A stretch of DNA of 64,000 bases, taken from Henckelia pumila (taxonomy: Eukaryota; Streptophyta; Magnoliopsida; Lamiales; Gesneriaceae). A program made the translations under genes and the position numbers. The stretch covers positions 174,933,991-174,997,990 of the forward strand of contig NC_133120.1 in the NCBI RefSeq assembly GCF_033568475.1, given 5' to 3'. Below are positions 11,392 to 23,815 of this stretch, piece by piece. The notes beneath the pieces are model-generated. The model did not search any database. It had not been told where the DNA came from and saw nothing but the letters and a program-made list of their open reading frames with translations. The stretch's first letter is position 1. The number at the start of each line of letters is the position of its first letter.

Positions 11392-12256
11392 AGAAGCATC
11401 ACAGTAAACGGAAAAACCTCTCGTACCTGATGGAATAGATAAGATCGGTGCACTGGTCAACCTCTTCTTCAACTCAATAAAACTGGCCTCGCACTCCTCG
11501 GACCAAACAAACAGTGCATTCTTCTGGGTCAACTGGGTAATCGGCTTTGCAATGGAAGATAAACACTCGATAAATCTGCTATAATATCCCGCTAAACCCA
11601 TAAAGCTTCGAATTTCTGGCACTGATGTCGGTCTTGACCAATTCATGACTGCCTCGATCTTACTGGGGTCCACAGCAATTCCATCTCCCAATATAATGTG
11701 GCCTAGAAAAACAACTCGGTCTAACCAAAACTCGCACTTTGATAGCTTAGCATAAAACTGTTTGGCTCGCAAAATCTGCAATACAATCCTCAAATGCTCT
11801 GCATGATCTGAACGGTTCTTCGAATAGATCAGAATATCGTCAATGAAGATAATGACGAACTCATCTAAATACCGCTGAAAGATACGATTCATCAGATCCA
11901 TAAAAACTGCTGGAGCATTGGTCAAACCGAACGGCATGACTATAAACTCGAAATTCCCATATCTGGTTCTGAAAGCTGTCTTAGGCACATCCTCATCGCA
12001 AACTCTCAGCTGATGATACCCTGATCTCAGATCTATCTTCGAATACACTGAAGAACCCTGCAGTTGATCAAAAAGATCATCAATTCTAGGTAGAGGATAC
12101 TTGTTCTTGACCGTCGCTTGATTCAACTGGCGGTAGTCGATGCAGAGTCGCATAGAACCGTCTTTATTCCTCACAAAAAGCACTAGAGCACCCCCAAGGC
12201 GATACGCTAGGTCGGATGTATCCCTTGACAATCAAATCTTCTAACTGCTCCTTCAA
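11392..12256 (-). pseudogene. Gypsy-1 reverse transcriptase, truncated
   Basis: The reverse transcriptase contains [47 protein letters not shown] and the catalytic [11 protein letters not shown], then the start of RNase H (FSVYCDAS). Two lesions separate it from the protease upstream: a TAG where the family has Glu (ELK-stop-LKEQ, about 12256) and one extra C in the run at about 12190-12194, which shifts the frame before [12 protein letters not shown]. The Athila LTR then cuts RNase H after the first catalytic Asp. Confidence 0.85.
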
Positions 12257-13226
12257 CTATTTCAATTCTAATGGAGCCATTCGGTAAGGCGCTTTTGAAA
12301 TAGGCTGAGTACCTGGTGCAAGTTCAATGTTAAATTCGATCTCTCGAATAGGCGGCAAACCAGGAATCTCGTCTGGAAATATATCAAGAAACTCGCTAAC
12401 CACTGGTATCTCAGTCAACTCAGGACTAGACCTCTGAACATCCACTGCATAAATCAGAAATCCCTCTACCCCTCTCTGTAGCAAACGAGACATGGATAAC
12501 ACAGAAATCAAAGGAATTCTGGATCGAGAACCCTTACCAAAAAACTTCCACTCGTCTGCCATGTCAGGTCTGAATCGGACCACTTTCTGAAAGCAATCTA
12601 TTGTTGCCCTATACTTGGTCAGAGCATCAATCCCAACAATACAGTCAAAATCAGATAGTCCAAGTACAATGCAGTTTATCTCAATCGAATTCCCCTCGGA
12701 CTCTAACACACAAATTCGAACCAATCTCACCGAAATAGTTTCTCCACCCAAAGGCGAAGTAATAGAAACAACATCCGATAAAGGCTCAGAAAATAAATCA
12801 TGCATCACGACAAATCTTTCAGAAATAAAACAGTGAGAAGCACCCGTATCAATCAAAACATACGCATGATAACCAAAAATCGAACAGTTACCTGCTATCA
12901 CATCATTCGGAGCTGCATTGGCCTGATCCTCTGTCAAAGCAAACACCCTCGCCTGTTGTCGAGGAGGTTGGTTCTGATTCTGATTACCTCCCTGACGAGA
13001 CTGCTGCTGGGGCTGAAAAGAATGGACTGCAGAAGCTGATCTCTCGGGCTGAGCTGGCGGTCGATAAGAACTGCCGCTCTGAGCTCTATCGGATTCCCGC
13101 TGAGGACAGACTCTAGCATAGTGACTTGGCTGCTGGCAGATATTACAACTACCAAACACGCCTCGACACTGATCAATTGGGTGACGGCCTCCACACTTAC
13201 TGCACAATGCTCTTGAAACCCTGAAC
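12257..13226 (-). pseudogene. Gypsy-1 gag C-terminus and protease
   Basis: This is the continuation of gag after the copia A insertion. Two zinc fingers are visible, CSKCGGRHPIDQC and CNICQQPSHYARVC, then a Gln/Ser-rich linker. The aspartic protease has DTGASHCFIS and IVGIDAL. A tether region typical of Tekay/Del leads to the reverse transcriptase (EIPGLPPIREIEF). The segment is open to the TAG at about 12256. Bases 13222-13226 (TGAAC) are one copy of the copia A target duplication. Confidence 0.85.
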
Positions 13227-15104
13227 TGTTGGAAAAACTGGTTCTCAGATCAATCACGATTGATACCCGGTGCAGCGGAAGTTTAAAAAAATTTTTTTTT
13301 TTTGTCATGGAACAATTCCATGGTGTGGGTATCAACCGTTCAACGATTAAATTATAGTGTGTGTGTAAAATTCAAATAACAATTATTAAATTTTACCTTC
13401 AATCTCGAAGCGAGATTAATGGACACCACACAGATTTCTCTGCGCTTCTTGTATCTCCCAAGAACTGATGAACTCCTTCAATCAGGTCCACGAATGGGGT
13501 TTAAATCCCTCTGATAGATTGCACTAGAAAATCTATCAGAAGTTTTTCTGCGAAGAGATTAAACGAATCTGATTCGTTATTCCTGACTGCGATTCAAAAT
13601 CACAGACCGAAATTTCTCTGACAGAGTGGGAGGGTGATCGGCCGAATTGAGAGAGAATAGGGGCTAGGGTTTTCGAAATTTTTGCTCTCAAAATAATGAC
13701 CTGTTGTTGTTTAATTTCTGTACTGCAATAACTTATTTATAATGCAGGCCACTAACACCTTAGGGCCCATTAGTCATAAGCTAGAGCCCGACAAGCAAAG
13801 CCCGCACGTTCAGAAATTAATATAAAATTCATCGTGACTCCGATTGATGAACCGATTTCACCAATGTGCACAGAAACCATTTCTGCACATTTTAAAGTCA
13901 AAATAAATTTTCCTGAATCCGAATTCAGTGGTTTCCAAAAATGTCCATCCCTATGTCATTTTAGGAAATCCTACTCCCTTACTCTTATTTAAGAAGTCCA
14001 ACTCCTTAGTTCATTAAATTTAACTCTTTAAATTTAACTATCTCAACGGGGATTAAAACTCCATTACACTGTGTGACCCTCAATGGTTCAGGGATACAGC
14101 TAGCCGTGGGCTCACAACTCCTTGTGACTCGGAACAACACTTTCCGACTTGCCCAACGAATCATGGTAAAGCGCCTAGCAACATCGCCCCATGATTCCCT
14201 AGGTATCACTGATAGTGCCTACAAGAACCAGTTGATTTTGGTTAGCGTACAGTACGGTCCCTTCATCCATATATCCCGATCGAATCAACAACCATTGGTA
14301 TATCGAGAGTCGCTCAAGATTCGATAACTATGCAATACATCTTGAAGATCAAATTAGTGACATCGCATGTGCTACTAAGAAACCATTTCTTAAATCACAT
14401 CAAGTACTCTGGCCAGAGATTTGTCACACTAATATCTCCTCAGATCGCATAGGATATCCACACTCGCAAGTATGTGGTGAATCCTTGACAACAATGCATT
14501 GACTCCTATATGTGTCGTAACTGTACCCAATCTCGACACCTGATGACCCCCATAGAGTCGGTAAACGAGTCAAAGCACAGAACTAGCATATAGAGTCTCC
14601 ATGATGTTTCAAGTCGTAAGGACTAATGGTGTACAACCAAAACCGCGGACTTTATCCACTCGATAAGTGATAACCACTTGGAAAGTCCGGATAGGGTAGT
14701 TCGATTATTCATCCTATGAATATCCATTTGCATGCTTCGAACATCTCCATGTTCCCTACCAATGAAACGTGGTACTCCGCATCGCAAATGCTAGTCTCAA
14801 ACTCGAGCGATCCTTATCCTTATTATCGGACGGCTCAATCGACTAGGAACGGTTTTTAGAATATACAGTGACTATAAGATGTATTTCATGATAGACATCT
14901 CCATGTTCTACCACATCTTACATACACTATAGTATATTCAAGGTCTTTATCAAAACAACAATAGTATATCACAATATAACAATATGAAGTAATATAAAGT
15001 CATTGCCATAAAAGTGTAAATAATATTAAACAAAAGATTGTTTATACAAAGAGTCATCAAAGCCCATAGCCACACAGTTGGCTCACTGGGCACCCACTCT
15101 TACA
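13227..15104 (-). repeat. 3' LTR of copia A (1878 bp)
   Basis: On the minus strand it runs from TGTAAGAGTGGG to ...TTCCAACA. Differences from 20680-22558 that I saw are a T/C near the end, an A/T-run length change, and single changes at about 13451, 13943 and 14231. Confidence 0.95.
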
Positions 15105-15118
15105 ATCTCCCACTTGCC
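15105..15118 (-). other. Polypurine tract of copia A
   Basis: On the minus strand GGCAAGTGGGAGAT lies between the pol stop codon and the 3' LTR. The same sequence precedes the 3' LTR of copia B, and a near copy precedes that of copia C. Confidence 0.8.
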
Positions 15119-18100
15119 CTATAGCCAACTAGTCATACTACGTAGACCCATTGCTTCGCGATGTTTGTCAAACAATGGTCCTGGCAAGGGCTTAGTAAGC
15201 GGATCAGCGATATTGTCTGCAGAGGCCACTCGTTCGAAAATGATGTCTCCTCTTTCCACAATCTCCCGGATTATGTGGTATTTCCTCAGTACGTGTTTGG
15301 ATCTTTGATGAGACCTTGGTTCCTTTGCTTGAGCAACGGCACCCGTGTTGTCACAGTACACCGGGACTGGACCAACAAATTCAGGAATAACGCCCAACTC
15401 TTGGACGAACTTCCTCATCCAAACGGCCTCTTTAGCAGCAGCTGATGCTGCAATGTATTCAGCCTCAGTGGTGGAATCCGCTGTGGTGTCCTGCTTGGAA
15501 CTCTTCCAAGAGACAGCACCGCCATTGAGCATGAACACAAATCCAGAGGTTGACTTCGAGTCATCCACATCACTTTGGAAGCTAGAGTCGGTATAGCCTT
15601 CCAATTTGAGATCTCGTCCTCCATACACCATGAACATATTCTTAGTCCTTCGCAAGTACTTAAGAATGTCCTTCACGGCTTTCCAATGCATTTGACCAGG
15701 ATTAGACTGATATCTGCTCGTGACACTCAGAGCAAATGCTACATCCGGTCTGGTAGATATCATCCCATACATGATACTACCTATGGCTGATGCATATGGT
15801 ACATGTGTCATTTTCTCTATCTCTTCATCCGTCTTGGGACACATAGACTTGGATAGAGAAACTCCATGACACATGGGTAGATGTCCTCTCTTGGACCCAT
15901 CCATTGAAAACCGTTTCAATATGGTATCGATGTAGGTTGATTGAGTGAGTCCTATCATTCTCTTAGATCTATCTCTATAGATCTGTATCCCTAGAATATA
16001 GGATGCCTCACCCAAATCCTTCATCGAGAATCTACCTGATAACCATATCTTTGTTGACTGCAACATCCCTACGTCATTCCCAATGAGTAGGATGTCATCA
16101 ACATAAAGTACTAAGAATGTCACCGCATCCTTAACTACTTTCTTGTACACGCATGGTTCCTCCGGGTTCTTGATGAAACCAAAATCCTTTATTGTTTCAT
16201 CAAATTTCTGGTTCCAACTTCTTGATGCTTGTTTTAGACCATAAATTGATCTCTGAAGCTTGCATACCTTATGCTCGCTTCCCATGGATGTGTACCCCTC
16301 AGGCTGCTTCATATAGATTTCTTCCTTAATGTCTCCATTAAGAAAAGCAGTCTTCACATCCATTTGCCATATCTCATAGTCATACCATGCAGCTATGGCA
16401 ATCAGGATTCTTATGGACTTGAACATTGCAACTGGTGAAAAGGTTTCATCATAGTCAACTCCTTGCCTTTGAGTATAACCTTTCGCCACCAATCGCGCCT
16501 TGTAGGTCAATACCTTACCATCAGGCCCAAGCTTTCTCTTGTAGATCCATTTACACCCTATTGGAACAATTCCATCGGGAGGATCTACTAAAGACCAAAC
16601 TTGGTTTGTATGCATCGAATCCAATTCTGACTGCATAGCTTCAAGCCATAAATTCGAATCCGCATCAGAAATTGCTTCCTTGAAGTTTCTTGGATCACAT
16701 CCAATGTCGGGTTCATCTTGATCCCCTTCAAGAAGAAGACCATATCGAACTGGAGGTCTAGAAGTCCTTTCGGATCTTCTAGGTGCAGGCGTGTCCAGCA
16801 ATGGTTCCTGAGGTGTAGGATCGTTATTTTGTATTTCGTGTCCAGCCCCAAAACGAAGGTGGAAGCTCAGTGAAGCTCATCATAGATCGAACCATGTCCA
16901 ACAAAGTTCGATTACGACGCTCCGATACACCATTAAGCTGTGGTGTCATAGGAGGAGTCCACTGAGAGAGAATCCCATTCTCTTTCAGATAGTCCAAAAA
17001 CTCGGTACTCAAGTATTCTCCACCTCGATCCGATCGAAGTGCTTTAATACTTTTACCTAGCTTGTTTTCTACTTCAGCCCTGAATTCTTTGAACTTTTCA
17101 AATGCTTCAGACTTATATTTCATTAAATATAAATACCCATACCTTGAATAATCATCAGTAAAGGTAATGAAGTAGGTGTGGCCATGTTGAGTCCCTACTC
17201 TAAATGGACCACAAACATCTGTATGGATCAAATCCAACAGATTCTGACTACGCTCAGGTTTCCCCTTAAAAGGAGATTTAGTCATTTTTCCTTTTAGGCA
17301 GGATTCACAAGTAGGTAGAGAATTAATATCAGACATATCAAACATGCCCTCTCCCACTAGCTTGTTCATCCTCCTTGAGGAAATATGACCTAGCCTAGCA
17401 TGCCAAAGGTTTGCCGGGTTTTGACTATCGATTTTCCTTTTGTTTGTTGTCGCCGGTTTATCAACATAATTCACTGGAACGTCTTTTAGTTTTAAGTTGT
17501 ATAGATCGTTTTCAAGTTGTCCATTTCCAATTAAACATTCATTCTTGTAAATATTGCAAATCCCATTCACAAAATTGCAAGAATAACCATCTCTATCAAG
17601 CATAGAAATAGAAATAATGTTTTTAATTAAATCTGGCACAAATAAAACATCTCTTAACAATAATTTAAAACCGTTCTGCAAAGTCAAACAAACATCTCCA
17701 ATGGCCGTAGCTTCAACTCTGGAACCATTCCCGAGCCTCAGCTGGGTCTCACCCATTCTAAGCCTGCGACTTCTTGTCATCACCTGCAAATCATTGCAAA
17801 TGTGAGATCCACATCCGGTATCCAATACCCAAGAAGTTGTATTAAGTGACATGTTTATTTCAATATAGAACATACCCTTTGCAGTTCCCAACTGCTCAAG
17901 ATATTCCTTGCAGTTGCGCTTCCAATGACCCGGCTTCTTGCAGTAATGGCAAACATCCTTGGATTTTCCATTGTTTGAAGCCTTTGTCTTTTGCTTCTTC
18001 TTGGGCTCGACTTTCTTGGGTGGGGTAGAACGTTTCTTGCCCTTCATACTTGGCCCCTTCTTAGCAGAAGATGAGGAGCCCACCAAGAAAGCTGACTTAT

Positions 18101-18701
18101 CCTTCTTAAGTGTGGATTCATATGTAACGAGCATATTGACCATCTCTTCTAGGGTGGCCTCTATCTTGTTCATAATAAAATTTATCACAAATCCATCAAA
18201 TGAAGAAGGAAGAGACAGAAGCAATAAATCCACATTGAGTTCATGCTCCAACACCAAATCTAGGGTCGCCAACTTCTGTATGAGCCAAATCACTCGTACC
18301 CCATGATCACGGACCGAAGTCCCTTCACGCATGCGGCACGTCATCAACTCCTTAACAGTAGCGAACCTTTCAGCCCTCGACTGAGCCCCAAAAAGTTCCT
18401 TGAGTTGCGTATGAATGTCAGCAGCATTCACCGTGTCCTCAAATCGCCTCTGGAGTTCATCAGACATCGAGGCTTGCATATAGCATTTGGTCTTGATGTC
18501 ATGGTCACACCATGCATCAAGTTTGGCCAATTCCTCCGGACTTATGTCAGCTGGTGCTTCCTTCGGAGGTGCTTTCTCCAACACGTAAAGCATTTTCTCC
18601 GAAGTTAAGACAATCTTCAACTTCCGGAACCATTCCGTATAGTTGGCGCCAGTCAACTTGTTTTGTTCGAGGATCGAGAATAATGGATTTCGCGAATTCA
18701 T
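15119..18701 (-). pseudogene. Copia A gag-pol, integrase deletion
   Basis: The polyprotein starts at the ATG at 18701 (MNSRNPLFSILEQNKLTGAN) and is open through Gag, the zinc knuckle CHYCKKPGHWKRNC, protease DTGCGSHIC and the integrase catalytic core to PPSFWGW. Compared with copia C about 337 bp are missing at 16838-16844, replaced by about five bases (GGACA on the minus strand). This removes the integrase C-terminus and shifts the frame. A second open piece (16801-15119) carries the rest: reverse transcriptase with YVDDILLIGND and RNase H with DSSFQSDVDDSKSTSG and YCDNTGAVAQAKEPRSHQ, to the stop CTA (TAG) at 15119. The element could be moved only by proteins from another copy. Confidence 0.9.
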
Positions 18702-20666
18702 TGTATGAAATACTGAAAAGAAAAACAGACATATATCAATGATTGTTTAACAATTTACTAAGACATAAAATAGGCGAATTTAATTTTATGAATCTCACTC
18801 CCACTATTTTAACGATTTCACCACCCTCTAGTGAAAACGGGAAACTTTTTCCTTAGTGAGAACATGGAGTCCAATTGACAAACTTATGGTCCCGAATAAT
18901 ATCAGCCAACCATAATTCTCAAAAGGTAGAGCCCAATTGCTTCCTAAGCAACCCCCATGTGTTTACCTCATGTCCAATAAGGGCCCAATAATATGACGCC
19001 GTTTAAAGTGACATGTCAAGATGACCCATCAATATTAAGTTGTGATGGACGGTCGCCATGTGGATCCCCCAATAATATGAGCCGATCCCATGGGAGTTCC
19101 ACCCAACTTACAACATTTGTCGATCCAATGTACAGCTTTCCGACGGACGGGCCCCCCCAATAATATGAGCCGGACCGTATCCGCGGGTAGCATCACATAC
19201 ATTGACCGTTGATGGAAGGTGGGAACATTTAAACAAATTTAAATTTCCTTTATTTATCTTGATATAAATTTTAAATCATATTTAAAATGAGGGATTTTTA
19301 ATTATAAAAATATTTGTCTCATCATATTCATTTTATTGCATGCTTGCCGGATTCACGCAATTTATGTCTAAACATGCATACAATCATAATATCAAATATT
19401 ATATAGGATGATCGATTCCATTTCTAATTGACCCGTGGTTGCCAATCACGGGTCTTAGTCCAATCCTAGGTAATATGCAGTATGCAATGCAATCCTATTA
19501 CATGTGCTTCCAATTTACATTTCTTCAGTCTTTATTGTCTGCTGGGCCCACCATCTTCAAATCTTGATCTCCCACTAAATCTAATGCATTTACAATAAAT
19601 AACAATGACAAGTAGGGGATACATTTTTAGGGGTGGGAACGGGCTATAAACCAAGCCCACTTTTATTACATATGACATTCATATCGGGCCATAAACCAGG
19701 CCCATTAATAAAACCAACAACAATAAAACAAAATGTAAATTCCTAACATACACCTACAAAATTGGTCATGGCAATCGATCATCCTTATCCAATAACATTT
19801 AATTCAAAATTAATTTATTGGATAACATGCAGTGGCAATTCAAATTTAAACAAGATAAAATCATATTTTATATATAAAATCTCATTTCACATATAAAATC
19901 ATATTTTATCTCTATATCAAATAAAATCATATTTTATCTATAAAATCCAATTTTACAAATAAAATCATATTTTACTCAATATATCATAAGATCATATCTT
20001 ATCATCAATTGTACCAAAATAATTGATTTCAAAATTCAATTTACGGATAAAACATTAAAATTTTCCAAAAATTCAAATTTATCCAAAAAATCAATTTTAA
20101 AATTTACGGACTCGAACAATTCGATCCGAAATCTCGTGAACCAATCAAAAACAATTTTTGACCGGACCAAAAATAAAATTTTATCACATTAAAATTAATT
20201 TTAAATAAAAATTTAATTTTTCCCGCGGGCCGCCCGGGACACTCCTGGGCCGGCCCGCACCCGGGGCGCGGGCCGGGGGCAGCTCGGCTGCCCCCTTAGG
20301 GCAGCAACAATTGCTGCCCTGGCGGCGCCTGGCGCCGCCGCTGGGCGGCGCTGTGCGTCGCCCTGGGCAGCGCCGAGCGCTGCCCTGCGCAGCGCCCAGC
20401 GCTGCGCTGGGCAGCGCACAGCGCTGCCCTGGGCGGCGCCGTGCGCCCCCTTTGGGCGGCGCCGTGCGCCCCCTTTGGGCGGCGCCGTGCGCCTCCCCCG
20501 GGGGCAGCGACCATCGCCGCCCCCTCCGGGCAGCGATCCAATCGCTGCCCGGGTTTTGCCCCGAAAAAAAAAAAATTTTATTTAAAAATATTTATTTTGT
20601 TTCAAAAACCGAGACTCAAAAATTTTGTACAATTGATTAATTCAATCGTTTGATCTGAGCAACCTG
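18702..20666 (-). other. Long structured leader of copia A
   Basis: About 1.96 kb lies between primer-binding site and gag ATG, with no plausible gene. On the minus strand, in order, it holds a GC-rich hairpin array (20563-20221), an AT-rich hairpin array (about 19995-19855), two GGGCC...GGCCC hairpins (19703-19686 and 19658-19641) and four hairpins around CATATTATT (19176-18885). Copia B and C have the same order. Confidence 0.85.
20221..20563 (-). repeat. GC-rich hairpin array, copia A
   Basis: This block is made almost only of G and C and built of units of about 20 bp such as GGGCAGCG...CGCTGCCC and GGCGCC-type palindromes. It is longer than in copia B and C and includes a near-exact tandem duplication at about 20437-20490. 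Open frames across it on both strands are by-products of the repeat. Confidence 0.85.
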
Positions 20667-20678
20667 GCTCTGATACCA
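20667..20678 (-). other. Primer-binding site of copia A
   Basis: On the minus strand TGGTATCAGAGC lies one base after the 5' LTR. It is the initiator tRNA-Met type. Confidence 0.9.
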
Positions 20679-20679
20679 C

Positions 20680-22558
20680 TGTTGGAAAAACTGGCTCTCA
20701 GATCAATCACGATTGATACCCGGTGCAGCGGAAGTTTAAAAAAAAATTTTTTTTTTTGTCATGGAACAATTCCATGGTGTGGGTATCAACCGTTCAACGA
20801 TTAAATTATAGTGTGTGTGTAAAATTCAAATAACAATTATTAAATTTTACCTTCAATCTCGAAGCGAGATTAATGGACACCACACAGATTTCTCTGCGCT
20901 TCTTGTATCTCCCAGGAACTGATGAACTCCTTCAATCAGGTCCACGAATGGGGTTTAAATCCCTCTGATAGATTGCACTAGAAAATCTATCAGAAGTTTT
21001 TCTGCGAAGAGATTAAACGAATCTGATTCGTTATTCCTGACTGCGATTCAAAATCACAGACCGAAATTTCTCTGACAGAGTGGGAGGGTGATCGGCCGAA
21101 TTGAGAGAGAATAGGGGCTAGGGTTTTCGAAATTTTTGCTCTCAAAATAATGACCTGTTGTTGTTTAATTTCTGTACTGCAATAACTTATTTATAATGCA
21201 GGCCACTAACACCTTAGGGCCCATTAGTCATAAGCTAGAGCCCGACAAGCAAAGCCCGCACGTTCAGAAATTAATATAAAATTCATCGTGACTCCGATTG
21301 ATGAACCGATTTCACCAATGTGCACAGAAACCATTTCTGCACATTTTAAAGTCAAAATAAATTTTCCTGAATCCGAATTCAGTGGTTTCCAAAAATGTCT
21401 ATCCCTATGTCATTTTAGGAAATCCTACTCCCTTACTCTTATTTAAGAAGTCCAACTCCTTAGTTCATTAAATTTAACTCTTTAAATTTAACTATCTCAA
21501 CGGGGATTAAAACTCCATTACACTGTGTGACCCTCAATGGTTCAGGGATACAGCTAGCCGTGGGCTCACAACTCCTTGTGACTCGGAACAACACTTTCCG
21601 ACTTGCCCAACGAATCATGGTAAAGCGCCTAGCAACATCGCCCCATGATTCCCTAGGTATCACTGATAGTGCCTACAAGAACCAGTAGATTTTGGTTAGC
21701 GTACAGTACGGTCCCTTCATCCATATATCCCGATCGAATCAACAACCATTGGTATATCGAGAGTCGCTCAAGATTCGATAACTATGCAATACATCTTGAA
21801 GATCAAATTAGTGACATCGCATGTGCTACTAAGAAACCATTTCTTAAATCACATCAAGTACTCTGGCCAGAGATTTGTCACACTAATATCTCCTCAGATC
21901 GCATAGGATATCCACACTCGCAAGTATGTGGTGAATCCTTGACAACAATGCATTGACTCCTATATGTGTCGTAACTGTACCCAATCTCGACACCTGATGA
22001 CCCCCATAGAGTCGGTAAACGAGTCAAAGCACAGAACTAGCATATAGAGTCTCCATGATGTTTCAAGTCGTAAGGACTAATGGTGTACAACCAAAACCGC
22101 GGACTTTATCCACTCGATAAGTGATAACCACTTGGAAAGTCCGGATAGGGTAGTTCGATTATTCATCCTATGAATATCCATTTGCATGCTTCGAACATCT
22201 CCATGTTCCCTACCAATGAAACGTGGTACTCCGCATCGCAAATGCTAGTCTCAAACTCGAGCGATCCTTATCCTTATTATCGGACGGCTCAATCGACTAG
22301 GAACGGTTTTTAGAATATACAGTGACTATAAGATGTATTTCATGATAGACATCTCCATGTTCTACCACATCTTACATACACTATAGTATATTCAAGGTCT
22401 TTATCAAAACAACAATAGTATATCACAATATAACAATATGAAGTAATATAAAGTCATTGCCATAAAAGTGTAAATAATATTAAACAAAAGATTGTTTATA
22501 CAAAGAGTCATCAAAGCCCATAGCCACACAGTTGGCTCACTGGGCACCCACTCTTACA
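20680..22558 (-). repeat. 5' LTR of copia A (1879 bp)
   Basis: On the minus strand it runs from TGTAAGAGTGGG (22558) to CCAACA (20680). A TATA box (plus-strand TTATTTATA at about 21187) would put the RNA start roughly 470 bp before the LTR end. Bases 22559-22563 are the second TGAAC. Confidence 0.95.
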
Positions 22559-23478
22559 TGAACTCTGCTTAGAACTGAACTGTCTAGAGCCACTGGAACT
22601 CGATGAACTGCTCTCAGGCTTCTTAAATTGCTTTCCTTTTGGTCTATACTGATCTCGCCTGTTTCTGCCACTGCTACCTCCCTCAACCCTTTGAGACTGA
22701 TTCGTCTGCTGAGAAGGTTGGTATTGATACTGAGACTGCTGAGTCTGAAATTGAACAGGCTGATTCTGAAAAGATCTATGCTGCTGCTGAGAAGCTAACT
22801 GATTTCCTCGCTGCATCAATAGTCCAGCTTCGGCTCCCTTAGCCTGATCCATAGCATCTGTGAAGTTATTGGGTCTCCCGGTATTGACCAAAGTGAAAAT
22901 CTCAGGATTCAATCCGTTGATGAAATGATCGGCCTTGGCTTCTTCGTTATCTGCGATGTGAGGTGCGAACCTCAAGAGACTGTCGATTTGCTCACATAAT
23001 CCTCGATGCTCAAGTTCCCTTGCTTCAAATTCGCAAATTCGGCACCCTTTTCCTTTCGGTACGACACAGGGAAGAATCGCCTATAGAACTCAGTCTTGAA
23101 TAAACTCCAAGTGACAGCGGTGTCTCGATTCTCATTTGCTCTATTGGTTGTAGTTCACCAATTCTTAGCAACACCCTGTAGCAGGTGAATGACTAACCTG
23201 ATTCTGCGGTCATCGGTATAGTCAAGGGAATCAAAGAGTTGATCAATGTCCTCTAGCCAACTTTCACAGTCAACAGAGTTTTCGGTACCCGTCAAGGTAG
23301 GCGGTCGGAACGATCGAAATCTCTTCAATAAAATTTCCATAGGCGTCGCGGTAGCATCAATCTGATCCACTCCAGTACTACCCTGATCATTCGGAGGAGT
23401 TACTACTGGCTGCGGATTCTCATTAGAAGGAGGAATCAAGTGTGGTTGATTTCTTCGCACAGACCGTCGAGGTGCCAT
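22559..23478 (-). pseudogene. Gypsy-1 gag N-terminal part, broken
   Basis: Gag starts at the ATG at 23478 (MAPRRSVRRNQPHLIPPSN) and has the core motifs PMEILLKRFRSFRPPTLTG and SWLEDIDQLFDSLDY. A TGA follows VAKNW (about 23154) where relatives have a second Trp. A one-base indel at about 22985 shifts the frame before the second open part, LLRFAPHIADNEEAKADHF. A Gln/Ser-rich tail runs to the copia A insertion. Gag continues beyond the insertion at 13221. The protein would bind element RNA and build the particle, but this copy is dead. Confidence 0.85.
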
Positions 23479-23798
23479 CTGATATTAAAGGGTTAAGACA
23501 CAATATCTCAATCATAATCTCAATCTCATAACTTCGGTGTCCAAAACTCTGCTCTGAGTACTCATGAGTCTCAAGGATATTCGAAAACAGATGATAGCAC
23601 AAATACAATTATATATCACGTAATTCATGCTTTATAAATCAAATCACAATTCATGTAATTCAATTAATTCAAGAATCAATAAATCATGCTCGCACGTATT
23701 TAAAATAATCATTTAAATAAATCAATCACATGCAAGAATTCAATTCATGCGGACTCGATCTACCCCGCTCACTCTAGTTCAATTCCAAGAATCTTATC

Positions 23799-23810
23799 GC
23801 TCTGATACCA
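23799..23810 (-). other. Primer-binding site of gypsy-1
   Basis: On the minus strand TGGTATCAGAGC lies five bases after the LTR end. It is the initiator tRNA-Met type. Confidence 0.85.
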
Positions 23811-23815
23811 CTTAA

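Larger units (their letters stand above)
13227..22558 (-). mobile_element. Copia A: Ty1/copia element, complete with TSD TGAAC
   Basis: This is a full 9.3-kb element on the minus strand inside gypsy-1 gag. LTRs are 20680-22558 (5') and 13227-15104 (3'). TGAAC occurs at 13222-13226 and 22559-22563. The domain order after gag is protease, integrase, reverse transcriptase, RNase H, which defines copia. By eye the LTRs differ by about four substitutions and one homopolymer indel, so the insertion is recent. A deletion in integrase makes it non-autonomous. Confidence 0.95.

Noticed and set aside
15078..18742. ORFs of 60-115 codons antisense to copia gag-pol, repeated at 38143-41968 and 57426-61161
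   Set aside because: They are shadows of the conserved gag-pol frame on the other strand.
20213..20653. Ala/Arg-rich ORFs across the GC block on both strands
   Set aside because: They arise from GC-rich repeats without stops. Codon content follows the hairpin units and differs between copies.
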